NCBI RefSeq assembly: GCF_030264295.1
Contig: NZ_CP127173.1
Span: 10,299,501-10,363,500, forward strand
DNA from: Amycolatopsis nalaikhensis
GTDB lineage: Bacteria; Actinomycetota; Actinomycetes; Mycobacteriales; Pseudonocardiaceae
Direction of reading: 5' to 3'
Length of the DNA stretch: 64,000 bases
Numbering within the stretch: the stretch's first letter is position 1; each line of letters starts with the position of its first letter. Of this stretch, positions 35,110-43,315 are shown piece by piece. Under the pieces are notes generated by a model. It worked only from the letters and a program-made list of their open reading frames with translations, was not told the origin of the DNA and did no database searches. Both the position numbers and the translations under genes were made by a program.

Positions 35110-36546
35110 GTGATCCGGGTGGACGGCCGGACCCTGCGGTGCGCGGACGTCGTGACGGCGGCGCGCACCGACGGGCCGCTGGGCATCGACGTCTCGATCG
35201 CCGCGCTGCGGGCGGCCGAGCACGCGTGGAAGCTCGCCGAGGAGCTGAGCACGCGGCGGGTGGTCTACGGCCGGACCACCGGCGTCGGGGCGAACAAGGA
35301 CGACACCGTCGAAAGCTCGAAGGAGCACGGCCTGCGGTTGCTGCGCAGCCACGCGGGCGGCAGCGGGGACGTGCTGCCGCCCGGCCAGGTCCGGGCGATG
35401 ATGCTGATCCGGCTCAACCAGCTGCTCGCCGGACGCTCGGGCATCAGCCCCGAGCTGATCGGCGCGCTGGCCGAAGCCGTCCGCACCGGCGCGCTGCCGC
35501 TGGTGCACCGGCTCGGCGCGATCGGCACCGGCGACCTCGCGCCGCTGGCCGAGACGGCGCTCGCCCTCACCGGCGAACGGCCGTGGGTGCGCGGGCACGT
35601 GCCGCCGGTGCCGGTGCACGCGGGCGACGCGCTGGCGTTCATGAGCAGCAACGCGGCGACGCTCGCCGAGGCGACGCTCGCGGCGATGCGGCTGGACACG
35701 CTGACCCGGGCGAGCCACGCCGTCGCGGCGCTGACGTACGTCGCGCTCGACGGCAACCCCGAGGCGTACGCGACGCCGGTGCACGAAGCGCGTCCGCACG
35801 CGGGGCAGGTCGCGTGCGCGGCGGAAATGCGGCGGCTGCTGGGCATGCACCAGACGCCGAAGCCGGGGCGCCGGATCCAGGACCCGTTCGGGCTGCGGGC
35901 GTTCCCGCAGGTGCAGGGCCCGGCGCTGGACGCGATCCACTACCTGCGGGACGTGCTCGCCGTCGAAATCAACGCCAGCACCGAAAACCCGATGATCTCG
36001 ACGGTCCACGGCGACGCCTACCACCACGCGCACTTCCACACGGCGTACGTGTCGACGGCGCTGGACCAGGCGCGCGCGACCGTGCACCAGGTGGCGGAGC
36101 TGTCGGTGGCGCGGCTCGGCGACCTCGTCGAGCCGGAGTTCACCGGGCTGCGGCCGTTCCTGGCGGCGGGCCCGGCGGGCAGCTCGGGCGTGATGATCCT
36201 CGAGTACGTCGCCCACGACGCGCTGACGGAACTGCGCCAAGCGGCACTCCCCGCGACACTCGGCACGGCTGTCGTGTCGCGCGGGATCGAGGACCACGCG
36301 AGCTTCTCGACCCAGGCCGCCCGCGCGGCGACCGCGGCTTGCGCGGCCTACCAGCAGGTGCTGGCGTGCGAGCTGGTCGCGGCCGTGCGGGCGCTGCGGA
36401 TGCGCGAAGCCGACTTGGTGGACCTGCCGGTGCGCGACGCTTTCGAAGCGGCGTCTTCGGTACTGGACGAGAGCGTCGACGACCGCCCGCTCACCGAGGA
36501 CATCGCCGCCGCGGGCGGTGCCCTGGACACCCTCGCCCGGATCTAG
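35110..36546 (+). CDS. Divergent aromatic amino acid (histidine/phenylalanine) lyase-family protein
   Basis: The 478-residue protein has the all-helical HAL/PAL fold. RVVYGRTTGVGANKD carries the conserved catalytic Tyr53, and EINASTENP and QDPFGLRAFPQVQG match later motifs. The segment that normally reads ASGDLAPLA, and cyclises to the MIO cofactor, here reads GTGDLAPLA with Thr140 in place of Ser. The usual NGT is replaced by SSN near residue 180. It may therefore have altered or no ammonia-lyase activity. AGGAGG lies before the GTG start. No biosynthetic genes surround it. Confidence 0.85.
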   Translation: MIRVDGRTLRCADVVTAARTDGPLGIDVSIAALRAAEHAWKLAEELSTRRVVYGRTTGVGANKDDTVESSKEHGLRLLRSHAGGSGDVLPPGQVRAMMLIRLNQLLAGRSGISPELIGALAEAVRTGALPLVHRLGAIGTGDLAPLAETALALTGERPWVRGHVPPVPVHAGDALAFMSSNAATLAEATLAAMRLDTLTRASHAVAALTYVALDGNPEAYATPVHEARPHAGQVACAAEMRRLLGMHQTPKPGRRIQDPFGLRAFPQVQGPALDAIHYLRDVLAVEINASTENPMISTVHGDAYHHAHFHTAYVSTALDQARATVHQVAELSVARLGDLVEPEFTGLRPFLAAGPAGSSGVMILEYVAHDALTELRQAALPATLGTAVVSRGIEDHASFSTQAARAATAACAAYQQVLACELVAAVRALRMREADLVDLPVRDAFEAASSVLDESVDDRPLTEDIAAAGGALDTLARI

Positions 36547-36611
36547 CGTGAACCCGAACCGCCCGATCCGCCAATAACGGGAGCAGGTGGCGGACGACAG
36601 GCAGGCGGTTC

Positions 36612-37190
36612 ATGAGTTCACCAGGCGTGGCCGACGCGGAGATCATCGCGGCGTCGCTGCGGCACCCCGAGCGGTTCGCGGTGGTCTTCGACCGCCACGC
36701 CGCGCACATCCACCGGTACCTGGCCCGGCGGCTCGGCGGCCAGCTCGCCGACGACGTCGTGGGCGAGACGTTCCTGGCCGCCTTCACCGGCCGCGGCCGC
36801 TACGACCCGGCCTTCCCGGACGCGCGGCCGTGGCTCTACGGCATCGCCACCAACCTGGTCGGCAAGCGCCGTCGCGACGAGGCGCGCGAGTACCGGCTGC
36901 GCGCCGCGCTCGGGCCGCCCGACGCCCAGGAGGGGCACGCGGACCGGGTGGCCGCGCGGGTGAGTGCCCAGGCGATGAACGGCCGGCTCGCCGCCGCGCT
37001 GGCCGGGCTCGCCCGCGGCGATCGCGACGTCCTGCTGCTGATCGCCTGGGAAGGCCTGGCCTACGACGAGGTCGCGGCGGCGCTGGGCATCCCCGTCGGC
37101 ACCGTCCGGTCGCGCCTGAACCGGGCCCGCAAGAAACTCCGCGCCGTGCTGGCGCCCGCATCGGCCGAGGAGGTCTCGAACCGTGGATGA
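36612..37190 (+). CDS. ECF-type RNA polymerase sigma factor
   Basis: The 192-residue protein has region 2 (about residues 21-95: RFAVVFDRHAAHIHRYLARRLG, VGETFLAAF, RPWLYGIATNLVGKRRRDE) and region 4 (about 130-185: LARGDRDVLLLIAWEGLAYDEVAAALGIPVGTVRSRLNRARKKL). It directs RNA polymerase to a small set of promoters. Its stop overlaps the start of the next gene by 8 bases. That partner, a CU044_5270-type membrane protein, is a plausible anti-sigma factor. GAACC at about 36551-36555 recalls ECF -35 elements and might mark autoregulation. Confidence 0.93.
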   Translation: MSSPGVADAEIIAASLRHPERFAVVFDRHAAHIHRYLARRLGGQLADDVVGETFLAAFTGRGRYDPAFPDARPWLYGIATNLVGKRRRDEAREYRLRAALGPPDAQEGHADRVAARVSAQAMNGRLAAALAGLARGDRDVLLLIAWEGLAYDEVAAALGIPVGTVRSRLNRARKKLRAVLAPASAEEVSNRG

Positions 37191-38016
37191 ACTGCAGCTG
37201 CTGCGCGACTTCGCCGGACCGGCGCAGCTCCCGGCACACGACGACCTGGCGCGGAGTCGAGCCCAACTGCTCGCCGCGACGACCGCGCGACGACCGGCTC
37301 GGCGCTGGGTGTGGGGTTCGGTCACCGCGGCCGGGCTCGCCGCCGCGGCCGCCGCCGTCGTCGTGCTCACGCCGGCGGAAGACGCCGGCCCGGTGCCCGA
37401 GCCCGAACCGGTGCGCATCCTGCACGCCGCGGCCGCGAAGGCGCGCGCGCTGCCGGACGTCATCCCGCGGCCGGACCAGTTCGTCTACACGAAGACGCTG
37501 CTCGCGGACGGCCGGGAGAACGAAACGTGGGCGTCGGTGGACGGCACGCACGACGGACTGGCGTTCGTCTTCGGCCACGAAACCGAGGTGGCGGGCTGCC
37601 GCGACGGAAAGGGCGTGACGAACCGGTGCGTGCCGCACCCCGCCGCTCCCGCGGACCTGCCGACGGACGCCGACGCCATGCTCGCCTACCTGCACAAAAG
37701 CACCTACGGCGAAGGCGACACCCTGCACGACCTCGGCCGCGAGGTCGTCACCCTGGCCGGCGGCTACCTGCGCCCGGCCGTGCGGGCCGCGCTCTACGAG
37801 GCCGTGGCGAAGGTGCCCGGGCTCGTCGTCCGCACCACGAAGGACGCCACGGGCCGTCCGGTCCTCGGGATCACCTGGAACAGCACGAACGAGCACGGGA
37901 TCGGCAACCAGGACGAGTTCCTGTTCGACCCGGTCACCTTCGCCTACCTCGGCGACGGGACGACCGGCGTGGTGGTGAGCCAGGGCATCGTCGACGCGGT
38001 GCGGCAGCGCCCCTGA
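37183..38016 (+). CDS. CU044_5270-family membrane protein, putative anti-sigma partner
   Basis: The 277-residue protein has an N-terminal cytoplasmic segment (MDELQLLRDFAGPAQLPAHDDLARSR-like) and one transmembrane helix at about residues 45-65. An extracytoplasmic domain follows, with QFVYTKTLLADGRENETW and DEFLFDPVTFAYLGDGTTGVVVSQGIVD. This is the pattern of the CU044_5270 family, which is regularly encoded right after ECF sigma genes and likely restrains the sigma factor. GTG start, overlapping the sigma gene. It ends 3 bases before a strong terminator hairpin. Confidence 0.88.
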   Translation: MDELQLLRDFAGPAQLPAHDDLARSRAQLLAATTARRPARRWVWGSVTAAGLAAAAAAVVVLTPAEDAGPVPEPEPVRILHAAAAKARALPDVIPRPDQFVYTKTLLADGRENETWASVDGTHDGLAFVFGHETEVAGCRDGKGVTNRCVPHPAAPADLPTDADAMLAYLHKSTYGEGDTLHDLGREVVTLAGGYLRPAVRAALYEAVAKVPGLVVRTTKDATGRPVLGITWNSTNEHGIGNQDEFLFDPVTFAYLGDGTTGVVVSQGIVDAVRQRP

Positions 38017-38019
38017 ACG

Positions 38020-38053
38020 CGCGAAAGGGCCGTCCGGGGACGGCCCTTTCGCG
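38020..38053. terminator. Bidirectional hairpin terminator
   Basis: CGCGAAAGGGCCGTCC and its exact complement form a 16-bp stem with a 2-base loop between the convergent CU044_5270 and phosphofructokinase genes, 3 and 7 bases from their stops. Confidence 0.9.
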
Positions 38054-38060
38054 GGAAACC

Positions 38061-39086
38061 TCAGCCGAAGAAGACTTCTGCTTCCTGGTAGCGCTCGACC
38101 GGAACCGTCTTCAGCTCGGCCGTCGCCTCGGACAGCTTGACCCGGACGATGTCCGTGCCCTTGAGGGCGACCATGACGCCGAAGTCGCCGTCGGCCACCG
38201 CGTCGACCGCGTGCAGGCCGAAGCGGGTCGCGAGGACGCGGTCGTAGGCCGTCGGGGTGCCGCCGCGCTGGACGTGGCCCAGGACCACCGCGCGGGACTC
38301 CTTGCCGGTGCGGTGGGCGATCTCGTCGGCCAGCCAGGTGCCGATGCCGCCGAGGCGGACGTGCCCGAAGGCGTCCTTCTCGCCGGTGAGCAGCTTCTCC
38401 TCGCCGCCCTCGGGCAGCGCGCCTTCGGCGACGACGATGATCGGCGCGTACTCCTTCTCGAAGCGGCGCTCGACCCACTCGACGACCTGGTCGACGCTGA
38501 AGTGCTTCTCCGGCACCAGGATCACGCTCGCGCCGCCGGCCAGGCCGGAGTGCAGCGCGATCCAGCCGGCGTGCCGGCCCATGACCTCGACGACGAGCGC
38601 GCGGTGGTGCGACTCGGCGGTGGTGTGCAGCCGGTCGATCGCCTCGGTCGCGATGGAGACCGCGGTGTCGAAGCCGAAGGTGTAGTCGGTGGCGCCCAGG
38701 TCGTTGTCGATCGTCTTGGGCACGCCCACGACGCCGATGCCGTCGTCGGTCAGCCGCTTCGCGACGCCGAGGGTGTCCTCGCCGCCGATCGCGATCAGCG
38801 CGTCGACGCCCTGGTCGGCCAGGACCTGCCTGATCTTCTCGACCCCGCCGTCGACCTTGTACGGGTTGGTGCGCGAGGACCGCAGGATGGTGCCGCCGCG
38901 GGTCAGGATGTCCTCGACGTCCTTGAGGCCGAGCGGGCGGCTGTCGCCGGTGAGCGGGCCGTTCCAGCCGTTGCGGAAGCCCACGAAGTCCCAGCCGTGC
39001 ACCTCGATGCCCTTGCGGACCACGGCGCGGATCACCGCGTTGAGCCCCGGGCAGTCGCCGCCGCCGGTCAGCACACCGACACGCAT
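38061..39086 (-). CDS. pfkA: 6-phosphofructokinase with pyrophosphate-type active site
   Basis: The 341-residue protein is a complete group III phosphofructokinase: LTGGGDCPGLNAVIR, TIDNDLGATDYTFGFDTA, GRHAGWIALHSGLAGGA and VLGHVQRGGTP. Two residues distinguish phosphoryl donors. Position 104 is Asp (GGEDT) and position 124 is Lys (GVPKTIDND), where ATP enzymes such as the E. coli protein have Gly at both. Asp104 with Lys124 is the pyrophosphate signature, and Amycolatopsis methanolica is known to have a pyrophosphate-dependent enzyme of this family. It is divergent from the DAHP synthase leader, 135 bases away. Confidence 0.93.
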   Translation of the reverse strand: MRVGVLTGGGDCPGLNAVIRAVVRKGIEVHGWDFVGFRNGWNGPLTGDSRPLGLKDVEDILTRGGTILRSSRTNPYKVDGGVEKIRQVLADQGVDALIAIGGEDTLGVAKRLTDDGIGVVGVPKTIDNDLGATDYTFGFDTAVSIATEAIDRLHTTAESHHRALVVEVMGRHAGWIALHSGLAGGASVILVPEKHFSVDQVVEWVERRFEKEYAPIIVVAEGALPEGGEEKLLTGEKDAFGHVRLGGIGTWLADEIAHRTGKESRAVVLGHVQRGGTPTAYDRVLATRFGLHAVDAVADGDFGVMVALKGTDIVRVKLSEATAELKTVPVERYQEAEVFFG

Positions 39087-39221
39087 GAGAAGCCTCCGTC
39101 TGTTCTCGGGAGATGACAGTCACAGTTCGTCGCTCGCCAGGGTAGCGGCTCTCGTCTTGATCGGTGCAGCCCGTACCACCTGCCGAATCGGTCCGGGGCC
39201 GGCGTGTGCTACCTTGACGGC

Positions 39222-39287
39222 GTGCAGCGCTATTTCTGGTTTACGAAGCCGGCCCCGGGTGGGCACGGCGGCGTGAACCTGCGCTGA
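39222..39287 (+). CDS. Aromatic leader peptide upstream of DAHP synthase
   Basis: A 21-codon frame starting GTG reads MQRYFWFTKPAP and ends VNLR. Codons 4-7 are Tyr-Phe-Trp-Phe, so all three aromatic amino acids are sampled in a row. A -10-like TACCTT (39210-39215) ends 6 bases before the GTG, which points to a leaderless transcript starting at the peptide. The stop lies 81 bases before the DAHP synthase ATG, with a hairpin between. This is the layout of ribosome-mediated attenuation of an aromatic biosynthesis gene. It is inferred from sequence only. Confidence 0.75.
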   Translation: MQRYFWFTKPAPGGHGGVNLR

Positions 39288-39295
39288 CCTCCACC

Positions 39296-39322
39296 CCGAG
39301 CCGGATCTCGAAACCGGCTCGG
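39296..39322 (+). promoter_or_regulatory. Attenuator-like hairpin of the DAHP synthase leader
   Basis: CCGAGCCGG, a 9-base loop and CCGGCTCGG form a 9-bp stem 9 bases after the leader peptide stop. Within the leader, AGCCGG at 39247-39252 can pair with CCGGCT (39314-39319) instead, so a competing structure exists that a stalled ribosome could influence. No T-tract follows. It could act as terminator or by hiding the AGGAAGG ribosome-binding site. Confidence 0.6.
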
Positions 39323-39368
39323 CGAATCCCCCGCGGGTCGGTGTCCACCAGGAAGGAACACCCCCGCG

Positions 39369-40451
39369 ATGACGCTCTCCGCCGGACCCGCCGCCATCGG
39401 CGACCTCGACGCCGCGCGCACCACGTCGATCAGCCCGCTCATTTCCCCCGCACTGCTGCGTGAAGACCATCCGGTCGACGCGGCCGTCGCCAAGGTGGTG
39501 CGCCAAGGCCGCACCGAGACGGTCGACGTCCTCGAAGGCCGCGACGACCGCCTGCTCGTGGTGGTCGGCCCGTGCTCGGTGCACGACCCGGAAGCCGCGC
39601 TCGACTACGCCCGCAAGCTGGCCGGGAAGGCCGAAGAGGTGCGCGACGACCTCCACATCGTGATGCGCGTGTACTTCGAGAAGCCGCGCACGACGCTGGG
39701 CTGGAAGGGCCTGATCAACGACCCGGACCTCGACGGCACGTTCGCGGTCAACAAGGGCCTGCGGATGGCGCGCAAGCTGCTGCTCGACGTCTCGGCGCTC
39801 GGCCTGCCGGTGGGGTGCGAGTTCCTCGACCCGATCACGCCGCAGTTCATCGCGGACATCGTGACGTGGGGTTCGATCGGCGCGCGGACGGCGGCGAGCC
39901 AGGTGCACCGCCAGCTGTGCAGCGCGCTGTCGATGCCGGTGGGCATCAAGAACTCGACGGAGGGCGACGTCCAGGTGGCGGTGGACGCGACCCGCGCGGC
40001 GGCGGCGAGCCACGTGTTCCCGGGCATCAACACGGACGGCCTGGCGGCCCTGCTGACGACGGCGGGCAACCCGGACTGCCACGTGATCCTGCGCGGCCAC
40101 AACGGAGGCCCGAACTACGACGAGGCGACGGTGGCGGACACGCTGGCCCGGCTGGCGAAGTCGGGCCTGCCGGAGCGGGTGATCATCGACGCGTCGCACG
40201 GCAACAGCGGCAAGGACCACGTGCGGCAGGCCGCCGTGGTGCGCGAGCTGGCTTCGCGGATCGCTTCGGGTGAGCGCGGGATCGTCGGGCTGATGATGGA
40301 GAGCTTCCTGGCGGCCGGGCGGCAGGATCTGTCGCTGGGGCACCCGGAGCTGCTGACCTACGGCCAGTCGATCACGGACGCGTGCCTGGCTTGGGACGAC
40401 ACGGCTCCGCTGCTGGACGAGCTGGCCTCGGCGGTCCGGGCGCGCCGCTGA
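39369..40451 (+). CDS. 3-deoxy-7-phosphoheptulonate (DAHP) synthase, AroF/G/H type
   Basis: The 360-residue protein is a type I DAHP synthase. Motifs are LLVVVGPCSVHDPEAALDYARKL, MRVYFEKPRTTLGWKGLINDPDLDG, the GARTAASQVHRQL active-site loop, PVGIKNSTEGD, and IIDASHGNSGKDH. It condenses phosphoenolpyruvate with erythrose-4-phosphate, the first step of the shikimate pathway. AGGAAGG precedes the ATG. The upstream aromatic leader peptide suggests control by charged aromatic tRNAs in addition to feedback inhibition. It ends at a family C hairpin. Confidence 0.95.
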   Translation: MTLSAGPAAIGDLDAARTTSISPLISPALLREDHPVDAAVAKVVRQGRTETVDVLEGRDDRLLVVVGPCSVHDPEAALDYARKLAGKAEEVRDDLHIVMRVYFEKPRTTLGWKGLINDPDLDGTFAVNKGLRMARKLLLDVSALGLPVGCEFLDPITPQFIADIVTWGSIGARTAASQVHRQLCSALSMPVGIKNSTEGDVQVAVDATRAAAASHVFPGINTDGLAALLTTAGNPDCHVILRGHNGGPNYDEATVADTLARLAKSGLPERVIIDASHGNSGKDHVRQAAVVRELASRIASGERGIVGLMMESFLAAGRQDLSLGHPELLTYGQSITDACLAWDDTAPLLDELASAVRARR

Positions 40452-40464
40452 GACAGGCTGCCGC

Positions 40465-40517
40465 GTCGCGAATGACTCATTGGGGACCTCGTACGTCCCG
40501 AATGAGTCATTCGCGAC
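40465..40517. repeat. Family C palindrome between convergent genes (terminator-like)
   Basis: Arms of 23 bases (40465-40487 and 40495-40517), each built round AATGACTCATT or its complement, pair with one mismatch around a 7-base loop. The element starts 14 bases after the DAHP synthase stop and ends 14 bases before the RNase AS stop, so it can serve both genes. Confidence 0.9.
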
Positions 40518-40531
40518 GCTCCGGCCGAGCC

Positions 40532-41020
40532 TCACCGGCGCCGGAAGTACTCCTCGATGACTTCCCACCGCGCGAGGTTGTGCTTGGCATCCGCCAGCGC
40601 GTCATGCTGATCGGTAGGAGCAGCTGGGAGCTTCGGCTTCCCGGCGTCCTCCCACCGCTGCCGCAGGTCCCGGGTGAACCGGGGCAACTGCCGTGGCAAC
40701 GCGGGCATCGGCCCCCACAACTGAGCCAGCGCCACGTGGTCGTAGGCCGCGAACCAGGCCCACAGCTCGATCCCGCCCGGCGGTTTCCCGAAGAACTCGA
40801 GCAGGTCGGCCCGGATCTTCTCGCGGCTGCGCCAAGCCGGGTCGGCCGGGGACGGCAGCTTGTCCAGGACGTTGTCCCGGACCCACTGCCCGGCCCGCGC
40901 CGGGTCGAACTCGGTCGACACCGCGTAGAACTCGCGGCCCCGCTCGTCAACGACACCGATCGACACCAGGTCGATCGTCACGCCGTCCTCGATGAACTCG
41001 GTGTCGTAGAAAAAACGCAC
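40532..41020 (-). CDS. RNase AS, 3'-5' exoribonuclease (DEDDh)
   Basis: The 162-residue protein corresponds to mycobacterial Rv2179c, an RNase T-like exoribonuclease that degrades adenylate-containing RNA. The first DEDD motif is FYDTEFIEDG with Asp6 and Glu8. Later motifs include LWAWFAAYDHVALAQLWG and DQHDALADAKHNL, which supplies the catalytic His and last Asp. The protein is a compact single domain of family length. In mycobacteria it also neighbours DAHP synthase and the acyltransferase, as here. Confidence 0.92.
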   Translation of the reverse strand: MRFFYDTEFIEDGVTIDLVSIGVVDERGREFYAVSTEFDPARAGQWVRDNVLDKLPSPADPAWRSREKIRADLLEFFGKPPGGIELWAWFAAYDHVALAQLWGPMPALPRQLPRFTRDLRQRWEDAGKPKLPAAPTDQHDALADAKHNLARWEVIEEYFRRR

Positions 41021-41080
41021 TTCGGGACGGTATCAGCGGCGCGAAGCGCCTCCGTTGAGGGTGGAAGGTGGAGCAGTGGG

Positions 41081-41842
41081 TCAGCCGACCTTGGAATCGG
41101 GCACCCGGGCCGCGTCCGGTGCCGACGGCTGGGCGGGCACCGACGGCTTGACCCCGGCCGCTTCCGCCGCCAGCAGTTCCTTCGCCTTCGCCGCGTAGAT
41201 GTCGACGTACTCCTGGCCCGACAGCTCCATCAGCGCGTACATGATCTCGTCCGTGATCGACCGCTCGATGAACCGGTCGCCCGCGAGGCCTTCGTAGCGC
41301 GAGAAGTCGAGGGGCTTGCCGAAGCGGACCTCCAGGCGGCGGGGCCACCACATCTTCGAACCGATCGGGTTGACCTTGTCCGTGCCGATCATCGCCACCG
41401 GGATCACGACGCCGCCGGAGTCGAGGGCGATGCGGGCGACGCCCGTCTTGCCCTTGTACAGCCGCCCGTCCGGGGAGCGGGTGCCCTCCGGGTAGATGCC
41501 GAGGAGGTGGCCGTCCTTCACGAGGCGGGTCGCCGTGTCGAGCGCGGCCTGGGCCGCGTTGCCGCCCGACCGGTCGATCGGGAACTGGCCGACGCCGGTG
41601 AAGAACCACTTCTTGAGCAGGCCCTTGAAGCCGGGCTCGGTGAAGTACTCGGACTTGGCCGGGAAGGTCACCTTGCGCTTGACCCGCAGCGGCATGAAGA
41701 ACGAGTCCGCGACCGCGAGGTGGTTGCCCGCCAGGATCGCGCCGCCGGTTTCCGGGATGTTCTCCGCGCCGACGACCTTGGTCGGCCACAGCGTCTTGAG
41801 CAGCGGTCCGAGGAACACCCACTTCATGAGCCAGTACAGCAC
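41081..41842 (-). CDS. 1-acyl-sn-glycerol-3-phosphate acyltransferase (PlsC family)
   Basis: The 253-residue protein has the PlsC motifs NHLAVAD (HX4D, catalytic) near residue 40, VGQFPIDRSG, LGIYPEGTRSPDG and VIPVAMIGTDK. It transfers acyl chains to lysophosphatidate or a related acceptor at the membrane in phospholipid synthesis. The N-terminal WLMKWVFLGPLLKTLWP helix should anchor it. I chose the GTG at 41842 (MLYWLMKW), where homologues start, with GAGG upstream; the frame is open for another 30 codons. The C-terminal 35 residues are Pro/Ala-rich and disordered. Confidence 0.92.
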   Translation of the reverse strand: MLYWLMKWVFLGPLLKTLWPTKVVGAENIPETGGAILAGNHLAVADSFFMPLRVKRKVTFPAKSEYFTEPGFKGLLKKWFFTGVGQFPIDRSGGNAAQAALDTATRLVKDGHLLGIYPEGTRSPDGRLYKGKTGVARIALDSGGVVIPVAMIGTDKVNPIGSKMWWPRRLEVRFGKPLDFSRYEGLAGDRFIERSITDEIMYALMELSGQEYVDIYAAKAKELLAAEAAGVKPSVPAQPSAPDAARVPDSKVG

Positions 41843-42051
41843 CGGTGCCTCAGTCCTCCATCGCAGCTCAACCCGTGTCACCCGCGCCGAACAGCCTACG
41901 AACCCCGGTGCCCGGCGCACAACGGAGACCACCCGGTTACCGCGGGGCAGCGATCGATCTCACAGCGAATTCCGGGCCCGGGCGGACCCCCACAACGCCC
42001 GCGAGCCGTGAGAGCATGGACGAATCCACCGCTCACACGGAAGGCGATCGC

Positions 42052-42819
42052 ATGGGCGTGCTCGCCGGCGCGGAACCGTTCGGCCACACCGGTTCGGCCG
42101 AAACCGGGTTCCTGCTCTGCCACGGGTTCACCGGCACCCCGGCGAGCATGCGGGCCTGGGGTGACCACCTGGCCGAGGCCGGGTTCACGGTGCGCTGCCC
42201 GCTGCTGCCGGGCCACGGCACCCGCTGGCCGGACCTCAACCGCACGACGTGGGAGGACTGGTACGGCGCGGTCCGCGAAGCCCTGCTCGCGCTGCTGGCG
42301 ACGTGCCGGACGGTGTTCGTCGGCGGCCTCTCCATGGGCGGCACGCTGACCCTGCGCCTCGCCGAGGAGTTCGGCGACCGGATCGCCGGGATCGTGCTGG
42401 TCAACCCGTCGGTGACGCGGCTGAAGTGGGACACCCGGCTGCTGCCCGTGCTGGGCCGGATCGTGCCGTCGGTGCCGGCGATCGCGAACGACATCAAGAA
42501 GCCGGGCGAGACCGAGCTGGCCTACCCGCGCACGCCGGTGCGCGCCGCGGCCAGCCTGGCGAAGCTGTGGGCCGTCGTGCGCGCCGACCTGGCGAAGGTG
42601 ACGCAGCCGGTGCTGCTGCTGCACTCGTCGGTCGACCACGTCGTCGAGCCGGTGAACTCGCAGCTCGTGCTGAACGGCGTCTCGAGCACCGACGTCACCG
42701 AGGTCGTGCTGGAGAACAGCTACCACGTCGCGACGCAGGACAACGACGCCGAGGTCATCTTCACGCGTAGCGTCGAGTTCGCGAAGGCGCACGCCGCACA
42801 GCCCGAGGAGACCGCATGA
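42052..42819 (+). CDS. Alpha/beta hydrolase, carboxylesterase type
   Basis: The 255-residue protein is an alpha/beta hydrolase similar to small carboxylesterases and monoacylglycerol lipases. It has the oxyanion segment LCHGFTGTPASM, the nucleophile elbow GGLSMGG (around residue 88), a catalytic Asp in HSSVDHVVEP, and the final His in NSYHVAT. The substrate is probably a short- or medium-chain ester. I preferred the ATG at 42052 because GGAAGG lies seven bases upstream. An in-frame ATG at 42016 would add 12 residues. It heads a three-gene operon and overlaps the next start as ATGA. Confidence 0.9.
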   Translation: MGVLAGAEPFGHTGSAETGFLLCHGFTGTPASMRAWGDHLAEAGFTVRCPLLPGHGTRWPDLNRTTWEDWYGAVREALLALLATCRTVFVGGLSMGGTLTLRLAEEFGDRIAGIVLVNPSVTRLKWDTRLLPVLGRIVPSVPAIANDIKKPGETELAYPRTPVRAAASLAKLWAVVRADLAKVTQPVLLLHSSVDHVVEPVNSQLVLNGVSSTDVTEVVLENSYHVATQDNDAEVIFTRSVEFAKAHAAQPEETA

Positions 42820-43304
42820 GCCGGGGGAAGGACGGACCGGAGGACGTCGACGCGACGTTCGCCGAGATCGTCGCCGACCTGCGAGCCGACGGGTTCGGGC
42901 TGCCCGAGGAAGACACCGCCGAAGCCACCGGGACCGAGCGCAAGACGCCGGAGCGGCCCGCCGAGCCGCCCGCCGTGGAGAGCCCGCCGGAGCCCGGCTG
43001 GCGGTCCGGGGGCACCTCGTGGGACACCACCATCTTCTCCGACGACCCCGCCGACGACGACGAGCACTACGTGCCGCCGGAGCCGCCGCCGTTGCCGCGG
43101 CCGAAGATGGGCGCGTTCCTCATCCTGCTGCTGTTCCTGGCCGGGCTGTTCCTGCTGATCCTGCCCGGCGCGATCGGCGTGGGCCCGACGGTGGCGACGC
43201 CGCTGGGGATCCTCGCGCTCGCGACCGCGATCGCCCTCCTGCTGCTCCGCGTCCGCCAGGGCCCGCCGCCCGGCGCGGACCCGAGCAACGGCGCCCAGGT
43301 CTGA
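42816..43304 (+). CDS. Acidic hypothetical membrane protein
   Basis: The 162-residue protein has a strongly acidic N-terminal half of about 95 residues, with TFAEIVADLRADGFGLPEED and DDPADDDEHYVPPEPPPLPRP. Two closely spaced transmembrane helices at about residues 100-145 follow. The VDATFAEIVADLRADG segment and the PPEPPPLPRP turn before the helices recur in actinobacterial proteins of the DUF308-like or PspC-like kind, but I cannot assign a family. It is translationally coupled to the esterase and lies 11 bases before the glutamate-cysteine ligase-like gene. Confidence 0.78.
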   Translation: MSRGKDGPEDVDATFAEIVADLRADGFGLPEEDTAEATGTERKTPERPAEPPAVESPPEPGWRSGGTSWDTTIFSDDPADDDEHYVPPEPPPLPRPKMGAFLILLLFLAGLFLLILPGAIGVGPTVATPLGILALATAIALLLLRVRQGPPPGADPSNGAQV

Positions 43305-43315
43305 CGCCGGCGGCG

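Noticed and set aside
35110..36546. Lyase-like gene as the core of an aromatic polyketide or enediyne cluster
   Set aside because: The neighbours are a globin gene and an ECF sigma pair; no ketosynthase, acyl carrier or tailoring genes are nearby.
40465..40517. AATGACTCATT as a eukaryotic AP-1/Gcn4-like regulatory site
   Set aside because: The resemblance to TGACTCA is coincidental; the context is a hairpin at the end of two convergent bacterial genes.
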